Position numbers and translations under genes: made by a program. The notes under the pieces were generated by a model. That model made no database searches and had not been told where the DNA came from. It worked only from the letters and a program-made list of their open reading frames with translations. From NCBI GenBank assembly GCA_964353455.1, contig CAYGWP010000375.1, forward strand, positions 1 to 9,705: DNA of 9,705 bases, read 5' to 3'. Below are positions 1 to 5,258 of the stretch, in pieces (position 1 is the first letter of the stretch; every line of letters begins with the position of its first letter). Source of the DNA: CAYGWP01 sp964353455 (GTDB lineage: Bacteria > Planctomycetota > Phycisphaerae > FEN-1346).

Positions 1-61
1 TGGCTAGAGCGCCTGCTCGACACGCAGGAGGTCACTGGTTCAAGTCCAGTATCGCCCACCA
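1..61 (+). tRNA. tRNA-Val(GAC), 5' end cut by window edge
   Basis: The window opens inside a tRNA, near the D loop. An anticodon stem (CCTGC 12-16, GCAGG 24-28) closes a seven-base loop TCGACAC (17-23), placing anticodon GAC at 19-21, which reads valine codons GUC and GUU. A T arm follows (ACTGG 34-38, loop TTCAAGT, CCAGT 46-50), then acceptor strand ATCGCCC (51-57), discriminator A58 and an encoded CCA (59-61). The 5' acceptor strand and most of the D arm lie upstream of the window. The base at tRNA position 33 (window position 18) reads C instead of the nearly universal U. Everything else fits an ordinary elongator tRNA. Confidence 0.93.
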
Positions 62-131
62 TCTCTACAGGTCTTGATGTACACCTGCTCTCACCCAATC
101 GCACAGGCCGCAAACGGCGGCGCCTTCGCTC

Positions 132-1484
132 TTGTCCGAAACGGAATGTGACTCGGTGGGATTCAGCGTGGCCCCCGAGAGCACCGGACTTGACACCGCT
201 TGCGGACGCGGCTTGCTGCAAATGTTGGTCGTTATAGTGGTTGGCGGTTTCGGCTACTGGCGCGGGTTGCTGGGATTCATTGCGGCCGGCCACGTCATCA
301 GGGGCGTCACCGACAAAATTACCCAGACCGATAATGCGGCGACGATCAGCGCGAAGGTCGGCGTGGATGCCGACGGCGTGGAGATCAGCGCCGCCGGCAC
401 GCTTACCATCAGCGGCGAAATCAGCGGCGCTGGCACGATCACCAAGACCGGGACGGGGACGCTCGAATTGAAGGGCGCCAATACGTTCACCGGTGCGCTG
501 GCCATCTCTGCCGGCACCGTCAAACTCGGCAACGCCGCAGGGCTTGGCACGGCCGATGGCGGCACGTCGGTTGCATCGGGCGCAACGCTGGACCTGGGCG
601 GATATAGCGTGGCCACGGCCGAGGCGCTGGGCCTCATCGGGACCGGCGTAGGGGGGAATGGCGCACTAATAAATAGCGGCGCTGCCGCAACCTACGCCGG
701 GGTTGTGACGATCGGGACGGGCGGGGCGACGATCGGCGCAGGCGACATCACCCTGGGCGCCGCCCTTGCGCCAGGCGCCAACGCCCTTACGAAGACCGGC
801 GCGGGCACGCTGGCCCTTACGACAAACAGCACGCGGAACGGCACGACCACAATCAACGGCGACAAGGGCACCGTTCGCGTGGACGCTAGCGCGGCCCTCG
901 GCACGGGCGCCACGACCATCAACAGCAGCGGCACGCTCCAGATCAACACCTCCGCCGCGGCATTCTCATCGGCCATCAACCTTAATAACGGGGGCACGCT
1001 GGTCGGAACGACCGCCCACGTCTATGGCAACCTCGTCCTGGACAATAAGGACGCCGCGAGCAGCGCCAAGGCGGTGAACGTGTATGACGGCGCCATGCTG
1101 GACTTGGCGGCATCCGGCGCAGGCATCGCGAAGGTCAACATGCAGCCTGGCGGCGTCGAGGGCGGCGCCATCGCCAACACCGGCGGATCGCTCAGTGCCG
1201 CAGACGTGGCGACGCTCTTCCCCTCATACTACTCCTACATCCTGGGCAGCGCCCTGACGGGCAACACGACGATCCTCGACGGCGCACTGCTGGACAACGC
1301 CTTCGGCAAGAACCTCTGGAAGGTCGGCGCAAACCAGGTCACGCTCGAAGATATGGCCGGTGAGGGTGAGGATGTTTCTCATTACGGATTCTTTCGGCTG
1401 ATACACTCGGGGTTCGGTTTCTCCGGCAATGTGGCCTTCCAGTCGAGCGCAAGCCTGCTGAGGCGGGCGACGACTTCGGGGTAG
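132..1484 (+). CDS. Autotransporter-associated beta-strand repeat protein, probably a fragment
   Basis: The 450-codon frame is rich in Gly, Ala, Thr and Ser with repeating beta-strand motifs typical of passenger-associated transport repeats (PATR): GTGTLELKGANTFTGAL around residues 107-123 and a second unit, KTGAGTLALTTNSTRNG, at 221-237. Such proteins are normally long secreted or surface proteins with a leading signal peptide and a C-terminal beta-barrel or anchor. Neither is clear here. The TTG start at 132 has no ribosome binding site; an ATG at 222 (residue 31) begins a hydrophobic stretch (LVVIVVGGFGYW) that could serve as an export signal but also lacks one. From about residue 418 the frame reads the antisense strand of the convergent sulfatase 3' end, so the last 33 residues are unlikely to be native. 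I read it as a truncated or decaying passenger domain; whether it is expressed is unknown. Confidence 0.6.
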   Translation: MSETECDSVGFSVAPESTGLDTACGRGLLQMLVVIVVGGFGYWRGLLGFIAAGHVIRGVTDKITQTDNAATISAKVGVDADGVEISAAGTLTISGEISGAGTITKTGTGTLELKGANTFTGALAISAGTVKLGNAAGLGTADGGTSVASGATLDLGGYSVATAEALGLIGTGVGGNGALINSGAAATYAGVVTIGTGGATIGAGDITLGAALAPGANALTKTGAGTLALTTNSTRNGTTTINGDKGTVRVDASAALGTGATTINSSGTLQINTSAAAFSSAINLNNGGTLVGTTAHVYGNLVLDNKDAASSAKAVNVYDGAMLDLAASGAGIAKVNMQPGGVEGGAIANTGGSLSAADVATLFPSYYSYILGSALTGNTTILDGALLDNAFGKNLWKVGANQVTLEDMAGEGEDVSHYGFFRLIHSGFGFSGNVAFQSSASLLRRATTSG

Positions 1485-2764
1485 TCCTTCGCCACATCGG
1501 CGGACTCGGCGCGGTCATCGGTAAGGCGATGCAACTCGACGCGCTCCGCATCGTCGGTGAGCACGAGTTTCCAGTCGCCGTCGCGCACGGCCAGGCGCGG
1601 CCACCAATCCGGTTCCGCCTCGGTGCCGAGCCACTGCCAGAAGATCGGACGCGTGCGGGCGACGGCCTTGCCTTGGAAGGCATCGAGCAGATTCTCGCCG
1701 TCGCCGTGGTAATCCGCCGGCGGCGTGACACCCGCGGCGGCGCAGAGCGTGGGCAGCAGGTCAACGGCGGCGAAAACAGTCGTGTTGTTCTTTGCGCCGG
1801 CCGGCGTGTGTCCGGGCCAGCGCACGATGAAGGGCACGCGCACGCCGCCTTCAAACAGGCTTCGCTTCCGGCCGCGCAGTCCGCCCGTCTGGCCGATGCT
1901 GGCCCACGTGCCGTAGCCAGCACCCATTGTCTTTTGCTTGTCGTTGCCGGTCCACTCCGGGCCGTTGTCGCTGGCGAACATGACGATGGTATTCTGCTCG
2001 ACACCCGCTTCCTTCAGCGCATCGAGCACCTTGCCAACCGCGTTGTCGCCGTCGGTGATGACGGCCGAATATACCTGCTTCTGTTCATCGAGATTCTTCC
2101 ACTTCTCCAGCGACTCCTTCGTCGGCACGTGTGGTGTGTGGCTCTCGTGCAGCCAGACGTTGACGTAAAAAGGCCGGTCCTTGCTAGCGCGGATGAAGTT
2201 CACCGCGTTGTCCGCCGTGTCGTGCAAGCCGGCCTCGTTCCCCGGACCGTTGAACACTGCATATTCATCGAACCCGTACGCCGTGGGCTCCGGCGCGCCG
2301 ACGGCGCCGTGATTGGTCAAATGCCACTTGCCGAAATGGCCTGTGCGATAACCTGAGTCTTTGAGCAGGCGCGCAGTGGTCGGCGCTTTCGGATCGAGCC
2401 AATCCGGCATCCCGCGTTGCGTGTTTATCCCGGGGGCAAAGTGCTGATGAATACAATACCGCGCGGGATAATGCCCCGTCATCACGGCCGTGCGACTCGG
2501 TGAGCAGACGGGGTTGAGCACGTTGAACTGCTGGAAATCAATGCCCTCACTCGCGAGCCGGTCCAAGTGCGGCGTCTTCAGCCACGGATGCCCGTGACAC
2601 GACAGGTCGCCCCACCCCCAATCATCGGCGAAGATGAACGCGATATTGGGCTTGCACTGCTTGTATGCAGCAGCCTTGGCATGCCTTGGAAAGCCCAGCG
2701 CCGCCGCGCCCGCATACAAGCCTGCCAGTTTCAGAAAATCACGCCTGTTACATGAACCGTTCAT
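1382..2764 (-). CDS. Tat-exported type I (formylglycine) sulfatase
   Basis: The 460-residue product should hydrolyse sulfate esters, probably from sulfated glycans, outside the cytoplasm. Residues 1-32 form a Tat-type leader (NRRDFLKLAG, then an Ala-rich hydrophobic part). The core has the alkaline phosphatase-superfamily sulfatase signature: metal ligands in FADDWGWGD (D47, D48), the CSPSR motif whose C87 becomes formylglycine with R91 beside it, GHFGKWHL (K146, H148), SHTPH (H209), SDNG (D266, N267) and K300 in GLRGRK. Length and motif order are normal, so it looks intact. The start at 2764 is chosen because AGGAGA sits about 7 bases upstream and it gives the Tat motif; the frame stays open further upstream to 2962. 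It overlaps the preceding small ORF by ATGA, suggesting coupled translation. No maturase is visible in the window. The substrate cannot be read from the sequence. Confidence 0.93.
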   Translation of the reverse strand: MNGSCNRRDFLKLAGLYAGAAALGFPRHAKAAAYKQCKPNIAFIFADDWGWGDLSCHGHPWLKTPHLDRLASEGIDFQQFNVLNPVCSPSRTAVMTGHYPARYCIHQHFAPGINTQRGMPDWLDPKAPTTARLLKDSGYRTGHFGKWHLTNHGAVGAPEPTAYGFDEYAVFNGPGNEAGLHDTADNAVNFIRASKDRPFYVNVWLHESHTPHVPTKESLEKWKNLDEQKQVYSAVITDGDNAVGKVLDALKEAGVEQNTIVMFASDNGPEWTGNDKQKTMGAGYGTWASIGQTGGLRGRKRSLFEGGVRVPFIVRWPGHTPAGAKNNTTVFAAVDLLPTLCAAAGVTPPADYHGDGENLLDAFQGKAVARTRPIFWQWLGTEAEPDWWPRLAVRDGDWKLVLTDDAERVELHRLTDDRAESADVAKDYPEVVARLSRLALDWKATLPEKPNPECISRKNP

Positions 2765-2919
2765 TTGTTCTCTCCTGACAAATTGCGGCCTTGGAGGGCC
2801 CCGCTTCCGAGCGCCCACCATTCTATCCCCATCTTCCGGAGACGGGCAACGTGTAACGCGGCCAGCGGCGCCAGCAGCAGGGCGGCGAGTGCAGGCAGCC
2901 GTAGTGAACTTATCCTCAT
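2761..2919 (-). CDS. 52-residue signal-peptide ORF coupled to the sulfatase; possible gene remnant
   Basis: This ORF begins MRISSLRLPALAALLLAPLA, a good Sec signal peptide (basic n-region, Leu/Ala h-region, likely cleavage after ALHVA). The rest (RLRKMGIEWWALGSGALQG and 8 more residues) matches no domain I know. An AAAGGCGG sequence lies about 8 bases before the ATG, so initiation is plausible. Its TGA overlaps the sulfatase ATG in the sequence ATGA (2761-2764). The signal peptide is of the kind found on hydrolases in this group, and the sulfatase already has its own Tat leader. I infer either a coupling leader peptide or the surviving 5' end of a lost exported-enzyme gene. Translation is not proven. 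Confidence 0.45.
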   Translation of the reverse strand: MRISSLRLPALAALLLAPLAALHVARLRKMGIEWWALGSGALQGRNLSGENK

Positions 2920-2982
2920 GGTGACCGCCTTTCGGCCGATTGTCGGTGGCCGCTTCTTGCAAGTTCGGTTGTCCGTGGCAGT

Positions 2983-2991
2983 ATTGTAGCA
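2983..2991 (-). promoter_or_regulatory. Possible extended -10 promoter for leader ORF and sulfatase
   Basis: On the minus strand TGC-TACAAT forms an extended -10 element about 65 bases upstream of the signal-peptide ORF. No good -35 is seen at 16-18 bases, so the call rests on the -10 alone. Confidence 0.3.
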
Positions 2992-3386
2992 GCAGGCTGC
3001 CACACAGAGTAGATTGGGTTACACGCGGTGGAGTTGGGCAGAGTTGTGCGTCACGAAAACTCCGTCCGGGGTCTGCGGGGTGAGTGACGGGTGTCAGCGG
3101 GTGTTATCTGCGACGAACAGATGACGGATTCCGGCGCGAAGGCCAATCGCAGCGAGGTGATGAGAGCGTTGACGCTTGGCCTTTATCTCTTTCCTGGCCG
3201 GTGCGCGCAGACCGTGGGGCAGACAAGCAGGCGGCGATGCTCGGCGCTGCGGCGCGGTTCGCTGCCGCGTGAACTGCCGGGCCTGCGCAACTCTGCAGAA
3301 AACCGCCTCGCACAATCCGGTATTTACCGGAATCGTTCTTCCAGTACCGCATTTCTACGCAACCACTTGCATGTTGTGGAAAGTGC
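2992..3386. other. Non-coding stretch without a recognisable gene
   Basis: I find no convincing protein or RNA gene in this stretch. Several frames stay open because of high GC, but their translations are Arg/Ser/Ala-rich, lack ribosome binding sites and overlap on both strands. The only local structure is a short near-perfect palindrome, TCCGGTA-TT-TACCGGA (3316-3331). It may be the relic of sequence brought in or left when the region between the two tRNA-Val 3' copies was rearranged. Confidence 0.5.
3316..3331. repeat. 16-bp palindrome with 7-base arms
   Basis: TCCGGTA (3316-3322) and TACCGGA (3325-3331) are perfect inverted arms around TT. It lies about 55 bases upstream of a promoter-like site. 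It could be an operator or a chance palindrome; no second copy is seen in the window. Confidence 0.35.
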
Positions 3387-3414
3387 TTGCAAGTACGCTC
3401 GGCAACACTAGAAT
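3387..3414 (+). promoter_or_regulatory. Sigma70-type promoter candidate upstream of the tRNA-like copy
   Basis: TTGCAA (3387-3392) and TAGAAT (3409-3414) are separated by 16 bases. The same arrangement appears before the ArsR-type gene and before the large exported gene. A transcript from here would start near 3421, cross the tRNA-like copy and its hairpin, and could reach the small exported gene at 3664 after a leader of about 240 bases. Confidence 0.5.
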
Positions 3415-3475
3415 GATGATAGAAGGCCCGAAATAAAGGGGTTCTTGAGATTTTCGGCATTGCAGCCAAGGGTGG

Positions 3476-3521
3476 TCGACACGCAGGAGGTCAGTGGTGC
3501 AAGTGCACTATCGTCCACCAT
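3476..3521 (+). repeat. Degenerate copy of the tRNA-Val 3' half (att-like)
   Basis: This 46-base stretch matches positions 17-62, the anticodon loop to CCA of the tRNA-Val, at 41 of 46 positions. The anticodon loop TCGACAC, variable region and CCACCA end are kept. Changes fall in the T arm: the C50-G64 pair became G50-C64 (compensatory), but the conserved G53-C61 pair is lost, T55 became G, and the acceptor strand changed from ATCGCCC to ATCGTCC. Sequence upstream (AAGGGTGG) is not the matching tRNA 5' half, so it is not a complete tRNA. Such copies typically mark the far end of an element integrated into a tRNA gene; a decayed tRNA is the alternative. Confidence 0.75.
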
Positions 3522-3558
3522 GCTTCGTTCGCTGCGAAGCACTTCCGACATGGACGAT
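3510..3558 (+). repeat. Nested inverted repeats at the tRNA-like 3' end
   Basis: ATCGTCCA (3510-3517), the acceptor strand of the tRNA-like copy, is perfectly complementary to TGGACGAT (3551-3558). Inside lies a second hairpin with arms TGCTTCG (3521-3527) and CGAAGCA (3535-3541). No T-run follows, so this is not a classical terminator. The outer pairing includes the base that differs from the true tRNA, which suggests a maintained structure. Confidence 0.55.
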
Positions 3559-3663
3559 ACCGCCGGTAATGATTTCTGATCTGCCATGCTCAAGGGCCCG
3601 AGAACAGCCGGCGTTTGGGGCCAGGGTCCTACAGTGACTCGATTTTCAGAAAGGGAGCGGCAC

Positions 3664-4170
3664 ATGAGGACACTGGTCATTACACTGGCTGCACTGCTCG
3701 CGATGGTGATGCTGGGAGCCGCCGGCCTTCAGGCCGAAGCCCGCAGGGGCGGCGCGGAGGCGAAAACCCCCGCGGCCAGGCTCTCGGACGATGTCGATGC
3801 CGCCATGAGAATGATCGAGGTGGCCCGGAAACTCCTGGCCGACGACAAGAAGAAGGAGGCGATGGACATCCTCGATGATGCCGCCAAGGCCCTGGCCAGG
3901 ATCAAGGCCTCCGTCGCGCAGCCGGCCGGCGCGCCTCAGCCGGGCGCCACGGCCGCAGGCGGGGGCGAGTCCTTCACGGGAACCGTTGAGAGCACTCACA
4001 GCCAGAAGCGCCCGCGGCTGGTGGTGGGAGGCACTCACTATGAACTGAAGCCGTCCGAAAAGGCCGATGCGAGCGTGAAGGAAACCCCCGCCCTCCGTAT
4101 TGGCGGGCGGCCAGGCGACCGGCCAGTACACCGTAAAGGGCGCCGCGAGCGGAACGACGCTCATGGTTGA
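3664..4170 (+). CDS. Small exported protein, C-terminus frameshifted by a palindromic insert
   Basis: The ATG at 3664 follows AAAGGGAG at a proper distance and gives a Sec signal peptide (RTLVITLAALLAMVMLGAAG, cleavage likely after LQA). A charged helix follows (LSDDVDAAMRMIEVARKLLA, then DDKKKEAMDILDDAAKALAR), a Pro/Gly/Ala linker, then a probable small beta domain starting GESFTGTVES near residue 101. The helical part resembles a single TPR-like hairpin, but I cannot name a family. After residue 141 the frame enters a short repeat and then reads an unlikely Arg-rich tail. In the +1 frame the sequence continues sensibly as GQATGQYTVKGAASGTTLMV and DSITKQ, with a stop at 4187-4189. Removing 22 bases (4087-4108) rejoins the two into a 167-residue protein. 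The current product (168 residues) is therefore probably damaged in its last domain. Confidence 0.75.
   Translation: MRTLVITLAALLAMVMLGAAGLQAEARRGGAEAKTPAARLSDDVDAAMRMIEVARKLLADDKKKEAMDILDDAAKALARIKASVAQPAGAPQPGATAAGGGESFTGTVESTHSQKRPRLVVGGTHYELKPSEKADASVKETPALRIGGRPGDRPVHRKGRRERNDAHG
4087..4112 (-). repeat. 26-bp palindromic repeat, copy 1 (inside the small exported gene)
   Basis: Arms CCCGCC (4087-4092) and GGCGGG (4102-4107) flank CTCCGTATT, followed by CGGCC. The reverse complement of the full 26 bases occurs exactly at 6028-6053. Here it sits in coding sequence and shifts the frame by +1, consistent with an insertion of 22 bases or another length of the form 3n+1. Confidence 0.85.
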
Positions 4171-4266
4171 CAGCATCACCAAGCAGTGATGTGCCGCACG
4201 TTGGCGGGGGGCATTGTTGTCGATTCGCCAAAACCGTTGCGTGCGCCCTGGAGACAGGATTTGTGT

Positions 4267-4294
4267 TTGCAACTGACTGGAAGATTGCTATACT
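4267..4294 (+). promoter_or_regulatory. Promoter of the ArsR-type regulator
   Basis: TTGCAA (4267-4272) and TATACT (4289-4294) are 16 bases apart, with TGC directly before the -10 (extended -10). This is the best promoter in the window. Transcription should start near 4301, leaving a leader of about 125 bases before the ATG at 4426. Confidence 0.7.
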
Positions 4295-4304
4295 GGTGTC
4301 CATA

Positions 4305-4376
4305 GTTACGGATGTAGGCGAGGGTAACCGGGCTGGACTCCGGTTGCGGACATCTCGTCCCGTAACGCCGCTACAT
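4305..4376 (+). ncRNA. Candidate structured leader RNA (three-way junction with pseudoknot)
   Basis: Complementary segments nest tightly: P1 GTTACG (4305-4310) with CGTAAC (4361-4366); P2 4324-4331 with 4340-4347 (AACCGG/CCGGTT core, 8 pairs including one G-U); P3 GGAC (4348-4351) with GTCC (4357-4360). P2, P3 and the 3' strand of P1 abut without spare bases. ATGTAG (4312-4317), in the joint between P1 and P2, complements CTACAT (4371-4376) just after P1, giving a pseudoknot or a competing pairing. A small ATGC-GGTT-GCAT hairpin (4375-4386) could compete with that. P1 starts right at the predicted transcription start. I recognise no known riboswitch consensus. It is a hypothesis from pairing alone. 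Confidence 0.4.
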
Positions 4377-4425
4377 GCGGTTGCATCTTAGGATCAGGGG
4401 GGCACTGAAAGGAAGGGGATTTACG

Positions 4426-4713
4426 ATGGCGAAGCGTTCAGAGTTTGTGGAATGGGCCCGTGGGTTCTCGCTGCTGTCAGATCCGACTCGGCTCGGCATC
4501 CTGAAGATGCTGTCGAGCGGCCCGAAGAACGTCACGTCGCTTTGTGACGGCCTGGGGCTGAAGCAGCCGACGATCAGCCATCACCTCGGCCTGCTGCGCA
4601 TGGGCCGCCTGGTGATCGGCACCCGCAAGGGCAAGTCGGTCGTTTATGTTTCCGATGCGGCGAGCATGAAGGAACTGGCCGCCGCCCTCGCGAAACTGAG
4701 CCCCGGCCGGTAA
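4426..4713 (+). CDS. ArsR-family winged-helix transcriptional regulator
   Basis: The 95-residue protein has the ArsR/SmtB fold order: an N-terminal helix, the LLSDPTRLGILKML helix (residues 16-29), the DNA-recognition helix KQPTISHHLGLLRMGRLV (46-63) and a beta-wing GTRKGKSVVYV (65-75). These proteins are dimeric repressors that usually release DNA when they bind a metal or another signal. The classic metal-binding ELCVCDLC motif is missing: only C40 remains, in VTSLCDGLG, so the ligand may not be arsenic or a similar metal. The start at 4426 is set by GGAAGGGG at 4411-4418. It has its own promoter and long leader and is followed by a terminator-like hairpin. The ferredoxin downstream is a possible but unproven target. 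Confidence 0.9.
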   Translation: MAKRSEFVEWARGFSLLSDPTRLGILKMLSSGPKNVTSLCDGLGLKQPTISHHLGLLRMGRLVIGTRKGKSVVYVSDAASMKELAAALAKLSPGR

Positions 4714-4786
4714 GGCAGTTGATGTGCGAGCAGTCGTGCGGCGCGTCCGCGCAGCATGAAGCACGTCTGCGGACAAGAGGCACTGG

Positions 4787-4821
4787 GGCGTGGGGACGGT
4801 CTATGCCGCCCCCACGCCTTT
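4787..4821 (+). terminator. Terminator-like hairpin after the ArsR-type gene
   Basis: GGCGTGGGG (4787-4795) and CCCCACGCC (4810-4818) form a perfect 9-bp stem with a 14-base loop, followed by only TTT. It lies about 75 bases after the regulator stop codon. The short T-run makes it a weak or partial terminator. Confidence 0.5.
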
Positions 4822-4915
4822 CCGTCCCGTTGGGTGCCGCGGGGCGGCGCGGGAGCGCGCGCGGCATCTTGAGTCGCCAGGCGCTCCGACCCCGCCCGTG
4901 GCCAGGAGGTGGTGC

Positions 4916-5104
4916 ATGGAAGTCCGAGTCGATGCCGAGTTGTGCACCGGTTGCGGCCCTTGTGTGGATGTCTGCCCCGAGGTCTTCGAGATGCGGGACG
5001 ATAAGTCCGTTGTCCTCGTCAAGGAAGTCCCGGCCGAGCATCAGGACGCGGTGCGCGAGGCCGCCGACGCCTGTCCCACTGGCGCGATCATCATCGAAGA
5101 GTAG
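4916..5104 (+). CDS. Small single-cluster [4Fe-4S] ferredoxin
   Basis: The 62-residue protein carries electrons in the cytoplasm. It has CTGCGPCVDVCP (C10, C13, C16, C20) and ACPTGAI (C53). In single-cluster ferredoxins C10, C13, C16 and the C-terminal Cys-Pro (C53) bind one [4Fe-4S] cluster. C20 has no second-cluster partner set here and is extra. The length and acidic surface are typical. The start is fixed by AGGAGG (4904-4909) six bases before the ATG; the longer upstream frame is poor in sense. No clear promoter is seen in the 200-base gap before it, so it may depend on read-through from the regulator gene past the weak hairpin. A strong terminator follows. Its redox partner cannot be told from the window. 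Confidence 0.93.
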   Translation: MEVRVDAELCTGCGPCVDVCPEVFEMRDDKSVVLVKEVPAEHQDAVREAADACPTGAIIIEE

Positions 5105-5168
5105 GGCCTTGCGGCAGCGCCCCTCTTGAGGATGCCGACTTGCGGCACACAAGGCGGCAGGACCGCGC

Positions 5169-5199
5169 GCCGCGGCGGAAAGTTCCGCGCGGCATTTTT
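5169..5199 (+). terminator. Rho-independent terminator after the ferredoxin
   Basis: GCCGCGGCGGAA (5169-5180) pairs with TTCCGCGCGGC (5183-5193) with one bulged base, and is followed by TTTTT (5195-5199). This separates ferredoxin transcription from the permease. Confidence 0.8.
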
Positions 5200-5220
5200 C
5201 TTCACTTGCGTGACCGCTGT

Positions 5221-5255
5221 GATATGCTCAGCCTCGAAGGCACCCGGAGCATATC
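5221..5255 (+). promoter_or_regulatory. Inverted repeat spanning possible -10 and ribosome binding site of the permease
   Basis: GATATGCT (5221-5228) and AGCATATC (5248-5255) are perfect 8-base inverted arms with 19 bases between. The left arm contains TATGCT, a possible extended -10 (TGA-TATGCT) with a weak TTCACT 16 bases before it. The right arm overlaps GGAG (5246-5249), the likely ribosome binding site of the ATG at 5259. It may be an operator or, if transcription begins upstream, an RNA hairpin hiding the binding site. Confidence 0.5.
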
Positions 5256-5258
5256 GCC

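Noticed and set aside
62..131. CAGGT...ACCTG hairpin after the tRNA as a terminator
   Set aside because: The stem is only 5 bp with an 11-base loop, and no T-run follows.
1529..2356. A 275-codon plus-strand frame opposite the sulfatase
   Set aside because: The minus strand carries the full sulfatase motif set; the plus-strand frame is its shadow.
3084..3469. Several overlapping open frames on both strands as possible genes
   Set aside because: They lack ribosome binding sites, have Arg/Ser-rich compositions typical of GC-rich noncoding frames, and overlap each other and the promoter-like site.
3476..3600. A circularly permuted tRNA gene, with the 3' half first and the 5' half after 3551
   Set aside because: GGACGAT at 3552 would fit the 5' acceptor strand, but no D arm and no CCTGC anticodon strand follow it.
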